From positions 37,486,894-37,550,893 of the forward strand of contig CM020618.1 of the NCBI GenBank assembly GCA_009829735.1: a DNA stretch of 64,000 nt, written 5' to 3'. Of the stretch, positions 33,444 to 44,494 are shown in pieces; within the stretch, counting starts at the first letter, position 1; every line of letters starts with the position of its first letter. Below the pieces are notes generated by a model. It did no database searches and was not told the DNA's origin. It saw only the letters and a program-made list of their open reading frames with translations. Made by a program: the position numbers and the translations under genes. Source of the stretch: Pyropia yezoensis. Taxonomy: Eukaryota; Rhodophyta; Bangiophyceae; Bangiales; Bangiaceae.

Positions 33444-33998
33444 TCAATGGCGCGGGTAGCGGAAGCACTTGCGCTTGATGATGCACCGCACGCGGCGGCA
33501 CCGGTACCGCCGGTAGTGGCGGGGGCCGCGGGCGCGGCTGGCAGTCTCCAGGGCCCCCACTGCGGCCCCGTCCGAGACCTCCCCCTCCTCCTCGTCGCCG
33601 GCCTCAAGGCCTTCGTCGTCCACCCCCTCAACGGCGGTGCGGTGGGTGTAGCGGTGGCCACGGCACGGGCGGCGGCGGTACACGATACGGATCTTGCAAA
33701 TCTTGATAACCTTGCAGCGGGGGCGGTACGGGTGGCGCGGCGGGTGGCGCCGTGCGCGGGAAGTAACGGCCACGTCGGCGGCGCTCTCGTCGGCACCCTC
33801 CTCCTCCTCGTGGGACGCCTCAATGGGGACAAGACCGTCCATGGGGGCGGCAGCCGCCCCATCGGCGGGCGCGGCGCCCAGCGCCTGGGGCGCAGACTCC
33901 GCCGCCGCCACCGTCGATGCCCCGGTGGTCGCCGCGCTCACGGTCAGGAGCACCAGGCCGGCGAGCGCCGCCACCAGCACCTGCTTGAAAGACCCCAT
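33444..33998 (-). CDS. Secreted precursor with two basic three-cysteine modules
   Basis: 184 residues from the ATG at 33998. Residues 1-25 are a signal peptide (FKQVLVAALAGLVLLTVSAA). Residues 26-79 are Ala-rich and acidic (HEEEEGADESAAD). Residues 81-120 form a strongly basic module with Cys95, Cys101 and Cys112 (RCKVIKICKIRIVYRRRPC). Residues 123-153 form a second acidic spacer. Residues 155-184 form a second basic module with Cys167, Cys172 and Cys178 (RCRRVRCIIKRKCF) ending the protein. Alternating acidic pro-parts and basic cysteine modules, each preceded by Arg-rich sites (RARR, RARG), resemble precursors of cationic host-defence peptides. A polyanion-binding cell-wall protein would look similar. 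No known family recognised. A TATA-like box lies upstream. Confidence 0.6.
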   Translation of the reverse strand: MGSFKQVLVAALAGLVLLTVSAATTGASTVAAAESAPQALGAAPADGAAAAPMDGLVPIEASHEEEEGADESAADVAVTSRARRHPPRHPYRPRCKVIKICKIRIVYRRRPCRGHRYTHRTAVEGVDDEGLEAGDEEEGEVSDGAAVGALETASRARGPRHYRRYRCRRVRCIIKRKCFRYPRH

Positions 33999-34176
33999 GG
34001 CAGCGGCCCCCGTGGGAGAGGGCAGGTAGGTGGGACGGGAGGGGGGGGGCGGGGAGGGGGCGGCGCCTTGACGAGGGGGCTGTCGTTGTGGAGGGGGCTG
34101 GAGGTGGGCGGTGTGTGGGCAGGCGGGTGGGTTGGGATGGACGTGCCAGCTCGCCATTGGGACCGCAGCTTGCGCC

Positions 34177-34186
34177 CTATTTATGC
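34177..34186 (-). promoter_or_regulatory. TATA-like box of the cysteine-module gene
   Basis: The minus strand reads GCATAAATAG in otherwise GC-rich DNA, 179-188 nt upstream of the ATG at 33998. It is the only AT-rich patch there and suits a core promoter with a leader of about 150 nt. Confidence 0.4.
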
Positions 34187-34189
34187 CCG

Positions 34190-37140
34190 CCGCGTGCGGC
34201 CTCCGCCGCCGCGGCCGCCGCGGCCGCCACCCCGTGCCCCTCCCCCTCCCGCTCAGAGGCAAAGGCTCGGAATGGGACACCCACTGCATCTGCGCTCACC
34301 CGTGGGTGCATCGCAGCTGCTCGCCGTTCATCGGGCAGACGCACGAAATGGAATGGCAAGGGGAGTAGGGGAGACCCTCCATGCAAAGACAACACCGACA
34401 CAACGGGCTCGACTGCCGTACGCCACCATACACACAGCGCCATCGCGCCCGAGTGGAGCCCCGCAGAGGCGTTCGCTGTCTGGGGCTCTGGTGCGTCCGA
34501 GCCCGGCGCTGTGTAGGTAGAGTGTCAGGAGCCGCTCTCCACGAGGCGGAAGGGCGGGCGTGGGGAGTGGCCTACATGCATCCACCCATGCATGCCTACC
34601 CGACCCGTTTTGGCGCAACGTCTCGGTGGCCAAGCGGCTGAGCCTCCCCTGCCAAGCGCACGGGCGCTCGAGGGAGCATGCACACCTACGGACCGCCGCG
34701 GTGTCTGACATTGTATGTTTCTCGTGTGGTGGGACCCAATGGGAGCGGCCACACGACGCGAATGGCCGGTGCAGCTGAAGGGGCGGCGGTCACCCGCCAC
34801 GAGCGGGTAGCAGCTGCCGGCCCTGACCGCACGGTCGGGCGGCCTCGCGGCGCAGAGCGAAAGTCGCGGTGGCGCCTCCCAGGCAACAACAACGCAGCAG
34901 ACAGATCGCGACCCCCCCGGCCCCTTCAATAGAGTCCAGACGCCACCCCCCCTCCGCTCATCCGCAATTCCCCACTATCCCGTTGCGGTTGCTGCCCCGT
35001 GGTATACCCAGACCGAGGGACCGCCGCAACGATGCCCCGGGGCGAGATCGCACCACCCACGAGGTGTCTGGCGCGCCAGCCGAGCGGATGCGGCACTACG
35101 TTCCACCTCGTTGGGGCGAATCCGTGGGAGGTTTGCGGGAGCAGACTGTCGAGTAGCCACCATCCTCGGGGGGGGGGAGGTTACCGTCAGGGGTGTCGGG
35201 GAGGGCCCCTGCGCTTGGTTGCACGCGGGGGAGTAGGGCTTGCAAGCATGGCTGGCCCCGCGGACGGTGCATCCACAGGAGAAGGCGCTATGTCTTGCCA
35301 GCACACCGAGATATAGTCCCAGGTTCGTCCAGGACCATGCACGGGTGCCCGCAAATGATGTCAAGGCACGCAGACCCTCTACGGATGACCTCTTGGCGCG
35401 CACTCCATGGACAGTTACAGTGTGGCGAGGCGCCAGGGACACCTCGCTTCGAAGACACGTCCCTGAGGGTCTCGTATCACCTGGGCGGACGCATCGGTGG
35501 GGGCGCAGACCTCCCAAATCCCGCACGGACTCGCTCGAGGGAGCTGCCACGCCGCCGCGGAACCGCGCCGAGCGCGGCAGACAACTGTCAGAGCTTGACA
35601 CCTACGCCGCTTCTTCTCCGCACCCCCTCCCCGTTTCGGATCCTCCCCACTTGCTGTCTGCGTCGTGATTTCCGTGGTTCCGCGTGAGCTGGCGAATCGG
35701 GCGGCACGGCGGCCGCACAGAGAGATCGATCCGCTGGCCAATCGCCGGGGGGCGCTTTGCAGCCGAGGAACTGTGCATGTAGGCGCGTCGCGCGGGCCTT
35801 GAGGACGTCCCCGTTTCGTGCGAGGCGTCGACATCAAGACATCAGCAAGGCGTCGCCACGATGGCGGTCGTCAGTCGACACAACACACCTGGGGTTGACG
35901 CACGACTGGCGAGGGGACTTTGGTCGAGGGTGGCGGGGACACCATCGCCAAATGAAGGGACCACCCACCTCCAGGGATATGATTATGTCGTCCCGAGGCT
36001 CGTGCACATACATCCTGGGCATTGCAGGCTGGGGTGGGATGCATGATCCCTCGCCACGGACACACCAGAGGGGTTCCGACTCCCCGTGCATCACCAACAG
36101 GACTCGGGGAGAAGATCCAGCCATGCACCTAAGATGCTCATGTGCGGTGTGGTGGGTCGTGGGCGCGATGGAAGGCGCTGTGCAACTCACAATCGCCTAT
36201 GGTTGAGGAGGTAAGTCGGCATGCAAACCATAACTGCGGAGTCGCATGGCTATGTCAAAGGCTGATGCCCGTGGAAACATTGGGGTGAAGCACCACCAGT
36301 GGAGGACGGGCGGCCTGACTGCATGCACTCATTTTGCGGGCTTGGAGACGCTCGTCTGAGGGGGTGCATGTACGGGGGACACCGTCTCATCGAAGACCAC
36401 ACCACGGTCGTGGCGTGCGGGTCAGGGTGCCACAGCTCGCCTCCGTCTTGTCGGTCCGCCTTTGGGCGCACACGAGTGCGGGGGCCTCACCAGGAGGACC
36501 CGTCTGAAACAAGTTCGTCCTTTGTACTGTCCTGTACGGTACGATGCTGCTTCCTGATCGATCCTGGTCCTGGCTGCGCGAAACAAAGGGCTGACTGCGA
36601 GTCGATTGATTTCCATGCGCGCAACGCAGCGGAGGGTGGGAAATAGAGAAGGGAGAGAAAAGCTCCTCACCCACCGTCGGCGCAGTGGCGGCCCCGCCGC
36701 GACTGTGGCATTCTGCCCCTCCCGTGGCACTCTGCCCCCAGGGCCGCCCTGCCCCTCCACCCGCCCGTCGTGCCACCGAGAAAGCACGTGAGAGCATGCA
36801 AGAGCGGCCTGTATGTAGTGCTTCAACGTGCCCCTGACCACGGACGCCGCCGCGCTCCCCCAAACCCGCCGGTGGGGCCAAAAGAGCAAGGACAGAGACA
36901 GGAGCCTCCCGCCGCCCCTGAGCGGCATACGTGCAGACGCGACCCAGTGGCGTATGCGTATGGAGGCGGAATGGCGCACCAATAACGCGAGACAAACGGG
37001 CGGAACCACAAGCCAAGAAGGTGCCAGCAGCAAAAACAAAAAATAGAAGAGGCGAGCACTCTCGCCACCCGCCTACACCTACCGCCCGCTCCGCGCCGCT
37101 CCCACCTCGGCTCACCACACGCACCCTCCCCCCCCTCTCT
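34190..37140. other. Long stretch without an assigned gene
   Basis: About 3 kb with many medium-length frames on all strands but no motif I recognise. Composition is intermediate. The longest candidate (36387-37124, -, 245 codons) has no conserved feature. Spliced or non-coding transcripts cannot be excluded by eye. Confidence 0.35.
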
Positions 37141-37263
37141 CCTCAAACCATTCTCCCATGCCTCGCACCTCCCTTCCCCCGCCACCATTCCCCCACCCCC
37201 CCCAACCCCCTCAACTCCCCGCCACCCCTCCCATACCCAACAAAAAAAAGAGAGGGCAGGCGG

Positions 37264-39550
37264 TCAAAACGACAGCGCCTCGATGCCGTACCGCTCGTCC
37301 GCCCCCCCCCGCGCGACGGGCCGCTCGGTGAGGTGGGCGGCGACCGCCGCGACGGCTGCGGTCGCGTCGGCCGCCGCCCGCGCGGCGGCCACGGCCGACA
37401 GCAGCCGCGCAGCGGCGGCGGCGCCGTCGGCCGACAGCGCCAGCGCCGCCACGTGCACGTCAACGAGGACGGCCGCCCAGGCGGTGGCGCCCGCCGCGGC
37501 GGCAGTGCCCGCGGCGGCGGCGCCGGCGGCGGCGCCGGCCGGGGGGTGCCACCCGGCGGGGGCGGCGTCCAGCCACGAGTGGCGGCCGCGGTAGGTGGAT
37601 GGGGGGGGGGAGGGGGGGCGGGGGGCCGGCCCCCTCGGGGCGGGGCGGGGTGCCCACCGCATCGGGGGGGGGGGGCGGGGGCAGGGGCCGCGGGGAGGAG
37701 GGCCGCCGACGCTCCCGACCGCCTCTTGGACGCGCCGGTCTTGCCGCCGCGGCCCCCACCACCGCCACTGTCCGTGCCGGCTCCGCCACCCGCGTCCACG
37801 TCGGCGTCGGCGTCGGCCACGACCATGCCGTCGGTAATCTCGGCGGCGAGTGAGTCCATGAGGCCCACCACCTCCCGCATGGGGAGGCGCGCAAAGCAGG
37901 CGCCCAGCTCCGCCTCGTCCACAGCCACGCCCAGCGCACGGCGAAGCAGCCGCCGGCCCGACGCCATGTCCCGGGGGCCGTCCCCGCCCCGCGCGCTCCG
38001 CGCCGCGCCCGCCGCCGTCGTGCCGGCACGCGCCAGCGCGCCCCCGTACAGCGCCGCCCGCACCACGTCGGCGGTGGGCACGTCGGCCACCGCGGCGAGC
38101 ACCGCCTCGGCGGCGGGCAGGCGCGAGCGGGACAGGAGGGGCGGCAGCAGGCCCCCCGGTCCACCACCGCCACCGCCACTGCCTCCGCCACCACCGCCAG
38201 CCGCGGCAATCGCCACCGCCGCCGCCGATGCCGACACCACCCCCGTCGACAAGATGTCCACCAGGGGCACCAGGTACGCCTCGGCCGCAGTGTCGCCGCC
38301 GTCGTACGACCCCCCCGTCGAAGTGCGGGAGGCGGTGGCGGCGGCGGCGGCAGCGGCAGCGGCAGCGGCAGCGGCGGCGGCGGCGGCCTTGGCCGACCGC
38401 CTCGCCGGCGGCGGGGCGGCGGCGGTGCCCCCCCCGCGGTCGGCCCGCCGCAGCTCTGAGACGCACCGCGCCACAACGGCCGACGCAAAGCGCTCTGACG
38501 GCAGCGCCGCCGGTGACACGCCCCGCGACCACTGGGACGCCGCCGCCGCCGCCGCCGTAGACGTACAGGGCGCGGCCGTGTAGGGCTCCAGCAGCGACCG
38601 CAGGGCGGCGGCCGACGGGGTGGCGGCGCCGTCCAGGGCGGCGCGGAAGCGGGCCACGTCGTCGGCGTCGGCGGCGGCCAGCGCGCGGGCGTAGATGCGG
38701 GTGCCCTCGGCGGCGGCCGCGGCAGCCGCGGGGTCATCCGCGGCCGGCGGGTAAAGGGCGGGCGCGGCGGCGGCGGGGACGGCAGACGACGGGCCGCCAC
38801 CGCCACTACCGCTACCGCCGCCGCCGCCGCCGCCGCCTGGGAGGCCGGCGGCGGCGTCTCCTGGAGCCGCGGGGTCCCCCCCCGCCGCGGCGGCCGCCGC
38901 CGCGGCGGCCGCACCCCCCCCGGCCACCCCGACGACCGACACGGTCGGCGCGTCGGTGGCGACCGCGTCGGCCAGCGCCGCGGCCGCGGCGGCGGCGAGG
39001 GGCATGGCGCCCAGCGGGGGCGCCGTCGGCACCGCCGCCACCGCCGCCACCGACGGCGGCACCGCGCTGGCCACCGCCAACGACACGGGCCCGCGGGGCA
39101 CCCCCGTCAGCCGCAGCAGGGCCACCGCGGGGGCGGCGGCACTGCCGCCACCGCCGCCGCCACCGCCGACGGCGGGGCGGCCCCCAGCGGCCGTGACGGC
39201 AACGAGCAGCGCGGTGGGGGGCGGCACCCCAGTGTCCCCGTCGACGGCGGCCGCCGCGAGGGACGGCGGCGGCAGCGGCGGCGGCGGCGGCGGCGTCATG
39301 GCCGCCAGGGCGGTCACCCCCCGGCCGGCGCCGCCGCCCACCGCCGGCGGCACCGCCGCCGCCGCGTGGGCCACCCCAAACGCCGTATCCCACACCGACA
39401 CCACCCGCCCAAAGGCGGCGGCGAGGAGGCCCGGCGCAAAGGCGACGAGGCTCCCTGCCGGGGGGGGCCGCCGCCCCCCCGCCCCGGGCCCCGCAAGCAG
39501 CTGCCGCGCCGACAGGGGCGTCAGCGAACGCAGCGCCGCCGAGGCGCCCG

Positions 39551-39587
<37 letters not shown>

Positions 39588-39963
39588 AGCGACGCCGCCA
39601 CACAAGGTGGGGTAGAGCTGGAGGGTGCCGTCACCCCACAGGGCGGCCATCCCCACGTCCGTCACAGCCACGGCGGCCACCGCCGGGGCGGCGGCAGCGG
39701 CGGCGGTGGCGGCAGCCGGTCCGCCAGCCGCACCCCCCCTCGACGAGCGGGGCGGCACGGCCAGGGCGCCGACGCCGACGCACACGGGCGGCCCCGCCAC
39801 GGCGGGGGGCACCTCGTAGCGGGCCACCCCCCCCCCGGCGGTGGCCACCACCACCGTCACGGGCGGGGCACGGTGGCCCGCCCCCCCGCCACCCACCGCC
39901 GCCGCCACAACGGGGCCGCCCAGGCCCGCCGGGGGGGCGGCGACCGCCACCACCGGCGGCCGA

Positions 39964-39995
<32 letters not shown>

Positions 39996-40709
39996 CCCAC
40001 CACCCCCACCCCCACCGGCAGCCGCCCAGTCGGCGGTGCCAATGACGCGGCCGACCGACCCGTCGGCGTAGACCACAAACGGGCCCCCGCCGCCACCATC
40101 CCGTGCCGCCAGCAGCCGTACAGGGGCGGCGGCGGCGCCGCCGCCATTCCCCACACGGCCCAGCCGCACGGGCGGCCCGGCGTCGGCCGCCGCCACCAGC
40201 ACCGGCGCGTCCCCCGCCCCCCCATCCCCCCCCCCTAAGATCATGACGGTAACACCCGCCGCGGCGTCATGGGCAGCGGCCAGTACCGACCCGCCGACGG
40301 CGTCGCCGCCGCCCGCCGTCGCCGTCGCCGCCGCCGCCACCGCCGCCCCCAGCCGCACCGCCGCCGCCGACCGCGGCGGCGGCGGCGGCAGCCGGGGCCC
40401 CGCGCCGACGCCGGCGGCGGCGGCGGCACCGGCCGCCGCCTCGGCAGCCGCCGCCGCTACCGCCGCGGGCCATAGCCACACGCCCCGGTCGGCGGGGGCG
40501 GGGAGCGGCGGCCGCCCGCCGCCGGCGGCAGCCCCCCCAGCGGTCGCCGCCGCCGCCGTTGCCGTTCCAGTCGCGGCAGCCGCTGCCGCCGCCGCCGCCG
40601 CCGCAGGGGAGGATGGCAGCAGCAGCACGCCGCCGTCGGAGGTGGCGCCCAACGCCAGTGCCCCATCCGCAGCGTCGGCTGCCAGGCCAGGCACCCAGCT
40701 CAATTCCAT
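37264..40709 (-). CDS. NOL11-like nucleolar protein (t-UTP type)
   Basis: Human NOL11 is a t-UTP-associated nucleolar protein of the small-subunit processome, needed for rDNA transcription and early pre-rRNA processing. The ATG at 40709 (MELSWVPG) opens a long beta-propeller-like region padded with Ala/Gly tracts. A recognisable blade reads LVAFAPGLLAAAFGRVVSVW, then DTAFG, aligning with the ...LSVWNIKFQTL part of NOL11. An alpha-helical region follows (LLSRSRLPAAEAVLAAVADV; LPMREVVGLMDSLAAEI). The last part, in another frame, has WAAVLVDVHVAALALS and ends RYGIEALSF. It aligns with NOL11's WICLLLDANFTVVVM and its terminal SIEVLELF. The frame change falls between about 37850 and 37595, in C/G-rich runs; a small intron or an indel is possible. 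Homopolymeric Ala and Gly tracts make it roughly 1.5 times the human length. Confidence 0.6.
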
Positions 40710-40733
40710 GGCCCAACAGAGGAGGAGAACGGG

Positions 40734-40765
40734 TTGGGGGGGGGGGGGGGGGGGGGGGGGGGGAA

Positions 40766-40796
<31 letters not shown>

Positions 40797-40864
40797 CACG
40801 AAGGCAGGGGCGGGGGGGGGGGGGGGGGGAGGGGGGGAGGGGGGGGGGGGGGGGGGGGGGGGGG
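40734..40864 (+). repeat. Very long poly-G tract between two divergent genes
   Basis: About 130 bases in which almost every base is G, including uninterrupted runs of more than 20. It lies just upstream of the NOL11-like ATG (40709, -) and 340 bp upstream of the zinc-finger gene (41206, +). Such DNA can form stacked G-quadruplexes or a poly-G:poly-C triplex, and is also error-prone in sequencing. Confidence 0.9.
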
Positions 40865-41205
40865 TGGACGGCCGGCCGCCGGAGCGGGGATGGGCAAGTT
40901 GGGCACGGCGGTGGCGGTGCGTTTGGCAGCCCGGACGCCGGCGGCGGCGTCTTGGCACAAATCCAAGCCCCACGGTTGTGTGCAGTACCACATCAGATGC
41001 AATTTGTGACCTGTTTTCGAGCGTTGATCCCCACGCAAGATCCCTCCTCCACGCCTTCGTCGCTGCGGCCTGGCGCGCCCCCCCTCCTTTGCCACCACCG
41101 TGGTGGCGTGGGCACCCCAGGCCCTTCCTCCGCACGGCGCCCTTCCCCAGCCCGGCCGGGCCCTTTGCTCACCTCAACCCACCCCCCCACCCTCCACCTG
41201 TCGCT

Positions 41206-41766
41206 ATGGCGTTTGTACCCGCCAGTGTGACCGCGACCAGCCGTCGGTGCGCCCCTGCCGACGCCGCCTTGGCGGACCGCCGCCGCCGCCGCCGCCGCGT
41301 GCGTGCCGCCGGCGGCTTTCCGACCCGTCGCCCGCGGGTGGCGGGGGTGGTGGTGCCCCGCGCACAGCAGCAGCCGCCGCCCCCACCGCCGCCGCCGGCG
41401 CCGCCGTCGCCGCTGGGGGGTGGGGGGGGGGACGCCAGCGGCGGCGCGGCTGCGGAGGCGTCAGCCGCATCAGCAGCCGCGACAGCGGCAGCGACCGCAG
41501 CGGCAGCGTCGGCAGCGTCGGCGGCGTCGGCGGTGGCGGCGGCGGCGGCGTCGGCGGCGGCGGCGACAGGCGCTGGAGAGGGCCCCTCTGGCACACCGCC
41601 CCCCCCTGCGGTGGCGGGCGGCGGCGGCAAGCCGCCGCCGGGGGCACCCCCGCCGCGGCGGGCGCTGCACGACGCCACATTTGTGGCGGGCCTCGCGGCA
41701 CTGGTGGAGGAGCTCGACGCCGCCGCCGACACGGCCGACGTTGATGCCGCCGCCGACGCTGACACT

Positions 41767-41802
<36 letters not shown>

Positions 41803-41988
41803 GACGCCGCGCTCTGGGCGTCCTGCGACGCGTGTGCAAACTCGGGCTTTACCCCCTGCACCGACTGTGGGGGGGAAGGCAAGGTGCGCATGGCGGGGAG
41901 TGTGTACGTGTCGTTTTGTGGCACCTGTGTAGGCCACGGCAAGGTTCGGTGCGCGGTATGTGGGGGTCGGTGTTACATGTGCGTCTGA
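41206..41988 (+). CDS. Plastid DnaJ-type zinc-finger protein (BSD2/PSA2-like)
   Basis: 260 residues from the ATG at 41206. The C-terminal 55 residues hold four CxxC pairs in DnaJ-like spacing: CDACANSG (207), CTDCGGEG (218), CGTCVGHG (238) and CAVCGGRC (249), followed by CYMC. Free-standing DnaJ zinc fingers of this sort in plastids (BSD2, LQY1, PSA2 families) act as thiol-dependent holdases in Rubisco or photosystem assembly. The N-terminus MAFVPASVTATSRRC fits a red-algal transit peptide with Phe at position 3. The middle is a Ser/Ala repeat and then an acidic (DA)n stretch coded by a GACGCC microsatellite. The frame is open upstream of this ATG only through the antisense of the NOL11-like gene. 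Which plastid complex it serves cannot be told. Confidence 0.75.
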
Positions 41989-42481
41989 GGCAAGGGGGGG
42001 GGGGGGCGCGGAGGGGTTTCGGGTCGGGAACAGAGGGGATCGAGGTCGTGAGTGGAGGGGTTGCAAGTGGGCAGAAGATGGGAAAGGCTGGCAGCAGAGG
42101 GGGTGGCTGGGGTGCAGACGGGAGGGAAGCGTGGGTGGGGTGCGGAGAGGGTGGAAGACTGGGTGAAAAGCAGAGTGTGGAGTGGGCCGGGTCAGCCGTC
42201 CTCAGAGCCCCTCCAGGGACACGGTGGCAAGAGAATAAGAGGCTGGGTGACACACAAGCGGCACCCCGCCGCCTGGCTCTAGCAGCAGCGCGACAGTCCT
42301 ACCCACACAACCAACTGAACAACAATCAGCAAACACATTGGGAAAAACAACACCGAAAGGGGGGCCGCCGTCGCGAGACGGACAGCCAACATGTATGAAC
42401 AAGGGCACCCGCATCCAGTCAACAAACATAGGAGCCAGGTGTCATACGCAACAACCGCAAACCTACGCGGTACTCAGTCGC
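41989..42481. other. Convergent 3' intergenic region
   Basis: Between the zinc-finger gene (+) and the Alba gene (-). G-rich at first (42000-42180), then of average composition. No gene seen. Confidence 0.5.
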
Positions 42482-44494
42482 CTATGGCGCTGCCGCCGCT
42501 GAAGCCGGCGCCGCTGAAGCCGGCACCGCAGGCGCCGCAGAAGGCGCCGCAGAAGGCGTGGAGGCCGCCGCGGGCGCAGGCGACGCCCCCACAGAAGCGG
42601 CCGCAGGTGCGCCGGGCTCGCCTCCGCCTTCTGCTCCGGCTGCCCCACCCACAGAACTGCCTCCACGCCCTGCACCCCTGCCACGACCGCGGCCACCAAG
42701 CCCACCGCGGCGACGGCGCGGGCCTCGCGTCCGACTACCACCCTCGCCCCCAACCACGCCTTCCCCACCTTCCGCGGGAGGAGCGGCCGCACCCCCACCA
42801 TCCGCAGGCGCAGCCGAACCGCCGCCACCAGACTCGGCTACCCCCTTTGGCGCCTCCCCAGCTGGCACATCGGCCCTCCCTTCGACCGCTGGCACCCCCG
42901 CGGCAGCGGCAGCGCCCCCACGACGAGCGCCTGTACCCCTCCGGCGGCGGCCACGACCACGGCCAGCCATGGCCTCTCCCCCGCCACCTTCCACATTGTC
43001 AGCCAAGTCGCCGCCGCCGACGGAGGCAGCGCCCGCCACTGCAGCGCCGTCAACAGCGCCCACAGCGCTCGTCTCCCCACCATTCACGACATCGGTCTCA
43101 GCGGCAACTGCCCGGGCGCCAGCACGACCCCCCCGGCGGCTCGCACCGCCCCTGCCGCGGCCACGGCCGCGCGCCCTCCCACGCCAGGGGGTGCCGTCAG
43201 GGCCCAGCCGCGGGGCGCCGTCAACCGCCTCCCCAGGCCCCGCCCCTTCGGCCTCGGCGGCCGGCCCCGCTTCGCCGTCAGCGACCGGCCCCCCTTCGCC
43301 ACCGTCACTGCCACCTGCGGCGGCCGCCGCAGCCCGCACCGCCTTACGACTGCCCGCAGCACCTCCCCGCCCACGCCCTCGTCCCCGACCCCGCGCCGAC
43401 GGTGGGTCGCTCTCTGCCTCTGGCAAACCGTCACCGTCATCAACAGCGCTTTGCACAGCAGGTGGTTCTGCTGCCCCTTCGATATCAGCCGCAGCAGCAG
43501 CGCTGCCGCGACCACCGCGAGCGCCTCGCGTGCCGCCCCTGCCGCGCCCAGCGCCACGCCCACCACGCCCCCCACCACGTGTGCCGTCCGCCGCACGCGT
43601 CCGGTTGCGCGTCGGCCGGGGATCCCCGTCCATGGCCTGGAGAGTGTCGACCCCAATGGAAACCCCCCCACCAGCAACACCATATCCAACCGCCTTAGGG
43701 TTCAGGCCACGCCCGACAAGCAGAATAACAGAAACGGCGGGCGAGACAACCTGGATGTTGTCCAGACCCGCCTCGGCTTCGCGGGGAGTGTACGTAGACG
43801 TCAGATTGAGGGTCGCGGGCACGGTGATGCACGAGAGGGGGGGCTTTCCAGACTCCTCCTCCGCAGCAGCGGAGCTGGCTGAGGGGAGGTCCTTGGCTTC
43901 GGCTGTGGCGGCGGCGGCGGGAGCTTCATCACCCGCCGGAGCCGGGGTCGTCTCCTCACCCGACTCGGTGCTGGCGGACGCCACGGTTGTAGCAGAGGCG
44001 CCCGAAGGACGGTTGAGCAGGGCCTGAACGATGGTGACAGCCTTCGCAATCTGCGTCGTACTGGCAACAAGCGTCACAGTACCGGATGGTGACGACTCCT
44101 ACGGAGATGAACGAAAGAAGAGAAAACGCAATAAGGTCAACCGCGAACAGAAAAAAGCATGCAGAGCACAGCCAAATAGAGCACCAAGGGGAATTCGGGG
44201 AATGTCAGCCAGTCCGATGTGACCAAGCTGCCTAACAAAAGTGTCTTCAGTGCGACAGCCGGCAACGCGGAAAACATGAACAGACGACGACCGACCCAGA
44301 AAGGATGCTCATCAAAGCCTCAAAATACTTACCAGCTCATCAAGCACCGTCGCAACGCCCTGCGAGATACTAATGCCGTGCCACACCTTGATCAGCTTGC
44401 CCGTGGCGACGGTCCCTGCGCCCGCGCGCTCAAGAACGGCCGCTACCTGTGCCTCGTCCAACCCCCCCGTTGAAAGCTGCCGGTACTTCTCCAT
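42482..44494 (-). CDS. Alba-domain RNA/DNA-binding protein with RGG-rich tail, one intron
   Basis: 592 residues from exons 44494-44333 and 44098-42482. The intron (44332-44099, 234 nt) starts GTAAGT and ends TAG, and both exons join in phase 0. The Alba fold spans residues about 33-190. GKLIKVWHGISISQGVATVL aligns with the EIRVTxxGRMRNYVTYATxL strand-helix of plant Albas. TVTLVASTTQIAKAVTIVQA aligns with IVLKAMGRAINKTVTIVELL. After an acidic insert come LTSTYTPREAEAGLDNIQVV and SVILLVGRG, matching TDITDTWEPLEEGL...VSMITITLS. The C-terminal 360 residues carry many RGG/RG clusters (GRGRGRGRGG, RGRGRRRRG) in Ala/Glu-rich sequence, as in the long RGG-type Albas that bind RNA and R-loops. Nuclear and cytoplasmic roles are both known for the family. 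It is divergent from the Pol III subunit gene. Confidence 0.82.

Noticed and set aside
36387-37124. 245-codon minus-strand frame
   Set aside because: No conserved motif and no plausible start context; probably chance.
40243-41205. Upstream extension of the zinc-finger gene to a 581-residue protein
   Set aside because: The extension reads through the poly-G tract and the antisense of the NOL11-like gene. The ATG at 41206 begins a proper transit-like peptide.
42391-44027. Long plus-strand frames of 435 and 489 codons
   Set aside because: Antisense of the Alba-RGG exon. The minus strand has the Alba motifs and a well-phased intron.
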